DNA from: a bacterium
GTDB taxonomy: Bacteria > UBP14 > UBA6098 > B30-G16
Direction: 5' to 3'
Assembly (NCBI GenBank): GCA_003645115.1
Contig: QNEG01000095.1
Location: forward strand, 1 to 6,330
DNA: 6,330 bases
Shown: piece after piece, positions 1 through 4,078 of the stretch
Layout of the letters: each line of letters begins with the position of its first letter
Numbering within the stretch: position 1 is the stretch's first letter
The notes under the pieces: model-generated
Told to the model about the DNA's origin: nothing
The model's input: the letters and a program-made list of their open reading frames with translations, nothing else
Database searches by the model: none
Translations under genes and position numbers: made by a program

Positions 1-236
1 TCTATATTTAGAATTAGCCAATATTTACCCGATGGGACAGAATTTTTCTCGAAATCATCAGCACTCCATTTGAAAGTAAATACTCCCGGTGGCAATGTTC
101 CCTCGAATAATATATCCACCAGTTTTCCTGAATAATCCACTATAGACAATTTGGCTGGATTGGTGTTGTCATTTTCCACTTCTATGGAGACCGAATTATT
201 GAATGGATTGGGGTATGCACCAACGATAGTGGTCTG
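1..236 (-). other. C-terminal FlgD-Ig-like / type IX secretion sorting domain (slightly truncated)
   Basis: Residues about 1270-1347 contain A-Y-P-N-P-F-N-N (Y at 1277), then V-S-I-E-V, P-A-K-L-S-I-V-D-Y-S-G-K-L-V, L-P-P-G-V-F-T-F-K-W, and S-V-P-S-G-K-Y-W-L-I. This is the standard order of the sorting domain: the P-N-P-F-N strand, an 'L-x-I-Y-D-x-x-G' strand, a 'G-x-y-x-f-x-W' strand and a 'p-S-G-x-Y-f' strand. The domain is cysteine-free. The window ends inside the penultimate or last strand. Whether the host has a type IX system cannot be seen here. Confidence 0.88.
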
Positions 237-3200
237 CGATGGTTTACGAGATTCGGGCTGAATTTCTGATGGGTCATATACCCACACGAAAATCCTGACT
301 CGGACATCGCCACCGGAACCATCGTTCACGCTGACTGTCAATGTATCCGGACTACCAGGGAAATTTATATAATTACTGGATGGGTGAATGGAGACATCCG
401 ATGCGGTAAAAGTCATAGAATAATTTATAGAATTAGAAATTATGGTGTTTACTATACTGACCACATCTCCATCGATATCATTGAAATCCGCCGATGTAAC
501 TGCCACTGTATCATATCCCGCTGGAATCCATATCTCATGCGGGACACTGACAATTCTGGGAGTGTGATTGGGCACCGATATAGCAATAATCACAGAATCG
601 GTGTCCGAACAATCGGAATGGTATATCGTATCGTAATATGTTTCTCTTGGGACATTATATAAATCAGCGCCTACTAGTCCGCTGGTGAAATTAATATCGA
701 GCCAAAATAGCCTACCGGCATCCCAAAAGCCACAATCACAATCGCCATAATCATCGCTGGCGAGTTTGAAACTCATATCATAGCATTCCTCGGAATTTTT
801 GATGAATAATGTGTCTGGGGTGATATTAGCCGAATCGATACAGGAATAACCCCATAGAGAATCGATACCAATAATACCAGCGAAAGTATTTATAACCTCG
901 GTGGAGACCACTAATGTGCAAACGCCCTGGCAAGCGTTCTGTTCGACCACCTCGATAAGTATATCATAGCTTCCGACATCACAATTAGTAGGGCAATCCC
1001 AGAACAATGTTCCAGCGGCAGTAATGGCTACACCCTCTGGTGCAGAAATCAATTCGAATTCGAGGGAATCATTTTCTCTATCGAAAACAGAACCGCCCAT
1101 AAATGCAATATATGGGCAGGAATCCTCGGGAATGGTAACAAAGACAGTATCTGCATAAGGTGGATAATCGAGATAAAAAGTTTGAGTATCACAGGCTGTG
1201 CAGGCGAATTCGCATCGGAATGCGCAAAGCTCCACAATCAACGAATCTATCGTGTCTGTCAAGGATGGTGTATATGATACTATACTGCTATCCCCGATGG
1301 ACACGCTATTAGTCCCGCTGGTATCCACTGTGATGATATTCCATAATAAATTATCAAACGAGTCTGCATTGAGTGCATAAAATTCAAGTTCTCTTCCCGC
1401 CAATATAGTATCTGTTGAGCATTCGTTGTATGTTGCTATAATGGGTGAGTCTATATCGCATACCTGCAATGTCTGGAAAGCAGTATCACAGCACCAGGGC
1501 GCATCCTCCATACAGACCTCCACCGCGTAAGTATGCGTTCCCACCGATGGAGTGGACGATAACGCAAATATCGAACAGGATGGGGCACAGCAGAATGAAT
1601 CCACAAAATCATCCAGCGGAATCAATATATCGCTGATTTGCTCGAAATATCTATAGCAGAAAGTAGCCCCAGTGCAATTGGAATAACTACTGGAAGCGTC
1701 CAGCGTGACCGAATGAGCCTCGCATACTACATCATCAGGCAATATATTTAATACCGCCACTGGATGATGCATAGTAACCCGAGCAGAAAATTCTCGAATG
1801 CAACCGAATGCGCCGGAAAATGCGAATCTATACCTCAACATTCCACTGCTGGAGACAGGATACCAATCGAAAACAGCTGGCAACATATCGATTAGAGTCC
1901 AATCCATAACTGTATCCAAATCACCGGTTTCCTCATTGCGGAAAATCACCTGACAATAAACAGAATCCTCGACTCCAGCGGGATTTATGGTAATTGAATC
2001 CAGTAAATTTGGGACATATTGACCATAACATAAAGTGGTATCGTGAGTTTCTGCGGATATGGTAGCTCGCCTGACCACAATCAGAGAAGAGTCTGGAGAA
2101 TCTGGACAGTCTGCACACCAGGCATAGACATAGTATTGTCTATCATCAGATGCAGTGGGTGTGCAAAATTGCTCCGAACTCAATGGTGTCATAGTTCCCA
2201 CCAATCCAGTAGTTGTATCGTATTCTGCGTATCCGAAATCGACCGAACTGGCACAATTATGCGGGACTGCGGATAGTTCTATACATCGGCTGCAACCGGC
2301 GAGTGCGAAAATTGTATCCGGTGCGAATATTTCCACCCATTTCGTTTCTACCGATACCGATGCATAAGCCGAACATCCAGCCATAGTATCAATTACCCAT
2401 ACCGACCAGATACCGGCAGAATCGATTGTATCCGCGCAATGCGGTGTGGTGCCAAAATAGATGGAATCGCCGGCAGGGTCGTAGAAATGATATATCAATC
2501 TTCCCGAGGGATAAACCACACTGGACGATGCATCCAGATAAATCTGTTCACCGATACAGGCAGGATTCGGCGTTATTGTCAAATTAGCCACAACTGTGGA
2601 TTGCCTTATCCATATACTATCCCTGCGACTGCATCCTGTGGAATCATAGACGGTGACATAAACAGTATATATTCCGGTTTCATCGTATTGGTGAGTGGTA
2701 ACAAAATCTCCCACCGAATCGACAGTATCGATAAAATCCCAGGAACCATCGCCGAACTGTATAATAACGAATTCCGCAAGGACACCGGAATCAGGCGAGA
2801 CGGTGAAAGTAATGGATTCACCGAGACAACCCTTGGACGCCGAAATATCGAAATCTATATATGGACTGACCGGAATGTAAAGTGAATCATTATATTCACA
2901 TCCGAATTCATCAACCAGATTTATATATGCCCAGAAAGAAGTATCTGCGATATAATTTATGCATTGTGTGCAATAATCTGCGCCGGGCAAGTCCCAACAA
3001 ATATCTGCGGAATCGAATGTGGCGCCTTCCAGACAAATTTCCAGTGTCTCGCCGGCACAATATGGGTCTCCGCTATCGTGCGGGACAGTGGAATTCACAA
3101 AAATTTCATATTCACTACAGGGAACAAAAATAGCGATACTATCCAATCTGGTCGCAGAACAAGTGCCACTGCCAGAGATGTCATAATATATCCAGGTAGT

Positions 3201-4043
3201 TCCGCAAATGGTAGGAATGATTTGGAAAGTATCGGATTGACTTACACTGTTGATTAATGTGGAACCCGCATAGACCCAATTGTGGTCGTATGGATAAGTG
3301 GTGTGGACAATTAAAGTTTCTGCAATTCCCTGACATATTGTAAATAATGTATCCTCCACCACATCAGTAGGTAATAGTGTAAATGTGGTGCAAATAGGGT
3401 CGGGACAGGGGTCGTATAATGTATCTATACCACCGGGAGAAAAACTATCCGGCGCCGAATACGACTGATGATCCGGCTGGATACATATCGCAGTATCGGT
3501 TATGTCACTATGAACAAAATTATTAATTACGAAAGTAGAATCCTTTTGCCAGCTCCAGAAAAATGCACCTCGAACATTGAGCCATTTGGCATAGAAAATA
3601 CCTGTGTCATTCGGGCAAATAGTTAGTCCTCGCGATGTATCGATATATGCGCTGTCCGGCGGATAGTGGAACACCCAGATAGTGGTTTCTGCTGCCATTA
3701 CACCATTAGTATCTGCGCGAATATATACACTGTCCCAGCCGAATACCCACTCGGGAATAGACGGGTCAAAAAATGAGTTATTGCATATCACCGGAAGTGG
3801 CGCCGTGGTGTCCGGCAATGGATACCAACTGCCCGATGAACCAGTAGCCAGTTGCTCCAGCGTGCTGAAAATATACACACTATCATACACATATCCGGGA
3901 TTTAGAGTATCGTGGCAGACATCGAGTTCGAAGCATTCGCCCGAGCATAGATATACCGGGAACCAGTTGATACAGAGATCCTGCGCTAAACCGATTCCAG
4001 CGCTGAAGATAAGAATTAATGTAATAAATATTTTAATTTTCAT
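1..4043 (-). CDS. Large secreted cysteine-rich multidomain protein with PKD/Ig-like modules and C-terminal Y-P-N-P-F-N sorting domain (3' end cut by window edge)
   Basis: The frame is open from an ATG at 4043 to the left edge, giving 1347 residues and no stop; I read every codon. In order: a signal peptide (1-20), cysteine-rich Ig/PKD-like modules (about 24-950), a cadherin/putative-Ig-like domain (about 959-1048), a second cadherin-like stretch with D-I-D-G-D at 1189-1193, and a FlgD-Ig-like C-terminal domain (about 1270 onward). About 58 cysteines lie between residues 24 and 1145 and none after. No enzymatic motif was seen. The start is supported by the signal peptide and by a GGGGGA ribosome-binding site six bases upstream. 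It begins 35 bases after the fibre-like gene, so the two probably form an operon. Family knowledge: such C-terminal domains direct export through the type IX system and surface attachment. Inference: a surface-anchored or released adhesion or structural protein. The exact role is unknown. The domain is almost complete, so probably only 10-25 residues are missing. Confidence 0.93.
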   Translation of the reverse strand, partial: MKIKIFITLILIFSAGIGLAQDLCINWFPVYLCSGECFELDVCHDTLNPGYVYDSVYIFSTLEQLATGSSGSWYPLPDTTAPLPVICNNSFFDPSIPEWVFGWDSVYIRADTNGVMAAETTIWVFHYPPDSAYIDTSRGLTICPNDTGIFYAKWLNVRGAFFWSWQKDSTFVINNFVHSDITDTAICIQPDHQSYSAPDSFSPGGIDTLYDPCPDPICTTFTLLPTDVVEDTLFTICQGIAETLIVHTTYPYDHNWVYAGSTLINSVSQSDTFQIIPTICGTTWIYYDISGSGTCSATRLDSIAIFVPCSEYEIFVNSTVPHDSGDPYCAGETLEICLEGATFDSADICWDLPGADYCTQCINYIADTSFWAYINLVDEFGCEYNDSLYIPVSPYIDFDISASKGCLGESITFTVSPDSGVLAEFVIIQFGDGSWDFIDTVDSVGDFVTTHQYDETGIYTVYVTVYDSTGCSRRDSIWIRQSTVVANLTITPNPACIGEQIYLDASSSVVYPSGRLIYHFYDPAGDSIYFGTTPHCADTIDSAGIWSVWVIDTMAGCSAYASVSVETKWVEIFAPDTIFALAGCSRCIELSAVPHNCASSVDFGYAEYDTTTGLVGTMTPLSSEQFCTPTASDDRQYYVYAWCADCPDSPDSSLIVVRRATISAETHDTTLCYGQYVPNLLDSITINPAGVEDSVYCQVIFRNEETGDLDTVMDWTLIDMLPAVFDWYPVSSSGMLRYRFAFSGAFGCIREFSARVTMHHPVAVLNILPDDVVCEAHSVTLDASSSYSNCTGATFCYRYFEQISDILIPLDDFVDSFCCAPSCSIFALSSTPSVGTHTYAVEVCMEDAPWCCDTAFQTLQVCDIDSPIIATYNECSTDTILAGRELEFYALNADSFDNLLWNIITVDTSGTNSVSIGDSSIVSYTPSLTDTIDSLIVELCAFRCEFACTACDTQTFYLDYPPYADTVFVTIPEDSCPYIAFMGGSVFDRENDSLEFELISAPEGVAITAAGTLFWDCPTNCDVGSYDILIEVVEQNACQGVCTLVVSTEVINTFAGIIGIDSLWGYSCIDSANITPDTLFIKNSEECYDMSFKLASDDYGDCDCGFWDAGRLFWLDINFTSGLVGADLYNVPRETYYDTIYHSDCSDTDSVIIAISVPNHTPRIVSVPHEIWIPAGYDTVAVTSADFNDIDGDVVSIVNTIISNSINYSMTFTASDVSIHPSSNYINFPGSPDTLTVSVNDGSGGDVRVRIFVWVYDPSEIQPESRKPSQTTIVGAYPNPFNNSVSIEVENDNTNPAKLSIVDYSGKLVDILFEGTLPPGVFTFKWSADDFEKNSVPSGKYWLILNI
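900..1169 (-). other. Cadherin-like / putative-Ig domain in the secreted protein
   Basis: Residues about 959-1048 begin with Y-P-P-Y-A-D and contain D-R-E-N-D-S-L-E-F, then A-A-G-T-L-F-W-D-C-P and D-V-G-S-Y-D-I-L-I-E-V-V. The order 'D-x-D-x-L-x-F ... G-x-L-x-W-x-P ... V-G-x-Y-x-I-x-V' is the usual signature of putative-Ig (He_PIG) and cadherin-like domains in bacterial surface proteins. Four extra cysteines (in D-C-P, N-C-D, A-C-Q and V-C-T) are unusual for that family and fit the cysteine-rich style of the rest of the protein. Confidence 0.65.
2334..3071 (-). repeat. Three tandem cysteine-framed Ig/PKD-like modules
   Basis: Residues about 325-570 hold three successive beta-sandwich modules with a shared frame. 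Each opens with C-x-G-E (C329, C406, C496) and closes with a G-C after the last strands (C382, C471, C557). The middle one is a recognisable PKD domain: F-G-D-G-S at 430-434 and H-Q-Y-D-E-T-G-I-Y-T-V from 451. The third has the D-A-S-S-S strand common in PKD domains but lacks the G-D-G loop. A looser fourth (C672 to G-C748) and fifth (C774 to C851/C852) follow. The repeats are visible only in the protein; the DNA has diverged. Inference: each Cys pair is a disulfide across the sandwich. Confidence 0.7.
3984..4043 (-). other. Signal peptide of the cysteine-rich secreted protein
   Basis: Residues 1-20 show lysines at 2 and 4, a hydrophobic core rich in isoleucine, leucine and phenylalanine (5-13), then S-A-G-I-G-L-A before Q21-D22. 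G18 and A20 fit the -3/-1 rule for signal peptidase I, with cleavage expected between A20 and Q21. The first cysteine is at 24, preceded by A-Q-D-L, which is not a lipobox, so a lipoprotein is unlikely. The protein should pass the inner membrane through Sec. Confidence 0.88.
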
Positions 4044-4078
4044 AATCTATCCCCCGATGGGTTATATAGATAAATAAT
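4044..4078 (-). other. 35-base intergenic spacer between the two genes
   Basis: The spacer between the TAA of the fibre gene (4079-4081) and the ATG of the next gene is A/T-rich except for the GGGGGA ribosome-binding site. I see no stem-loop with a T tract and no convincing promoter, so read-through from the fibre gene is the simplest view. Confidence 0.6.
4050..4055 (-). promoter_or_regulatory. Ribosome-binding site of the secreted-protein gene
   Basis: On the minus strand GGGGGA lies six bases before the ATG at 4043. The five G can pair with the CCUCC of the 16S rRNA tail, with one G-U wobble. It is the only purine-rich Shine-Dalgarno candidate in the gap and supports the chosen start. Confidence 0.65.

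Noticed and set aside
2439..2885. Plus-strand 148-residue reading frame
   Set aside because: It is antisense to the PKD modules, whose minus-strand translation has clear domain signatures. The plus-strand product has no family features.
3972..3983. Lipoprotein signal before C24
   Set aside because: The residues before C24 are A-Q-D-L, which does not match the lipobox, and a good signal peptidase I site lies at A20-Q21.
1..4043. Possible frameshift or broken gene, because no closed frame covers this stretch
   Set aside because: Reading all 1347 codons on the minus strand shows no stop. The frame simply runs off the left edge before its stop codon.
3682..4077. Plus-strand 131-residue reading frame
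   Set aside because: It lies antisense to the signal peptide and N-terminus of the secreted-protein gene and across the intergenic gap, with no ribosome-binding site or recognisable motif. It is a shadow frame.
4044..4078. Promoter in the intergenic gap
   Set aside because: TATAAC occurs on the minus strand, but there is no matching upstream element at a suitable distance and the gap is too short for a confident call.
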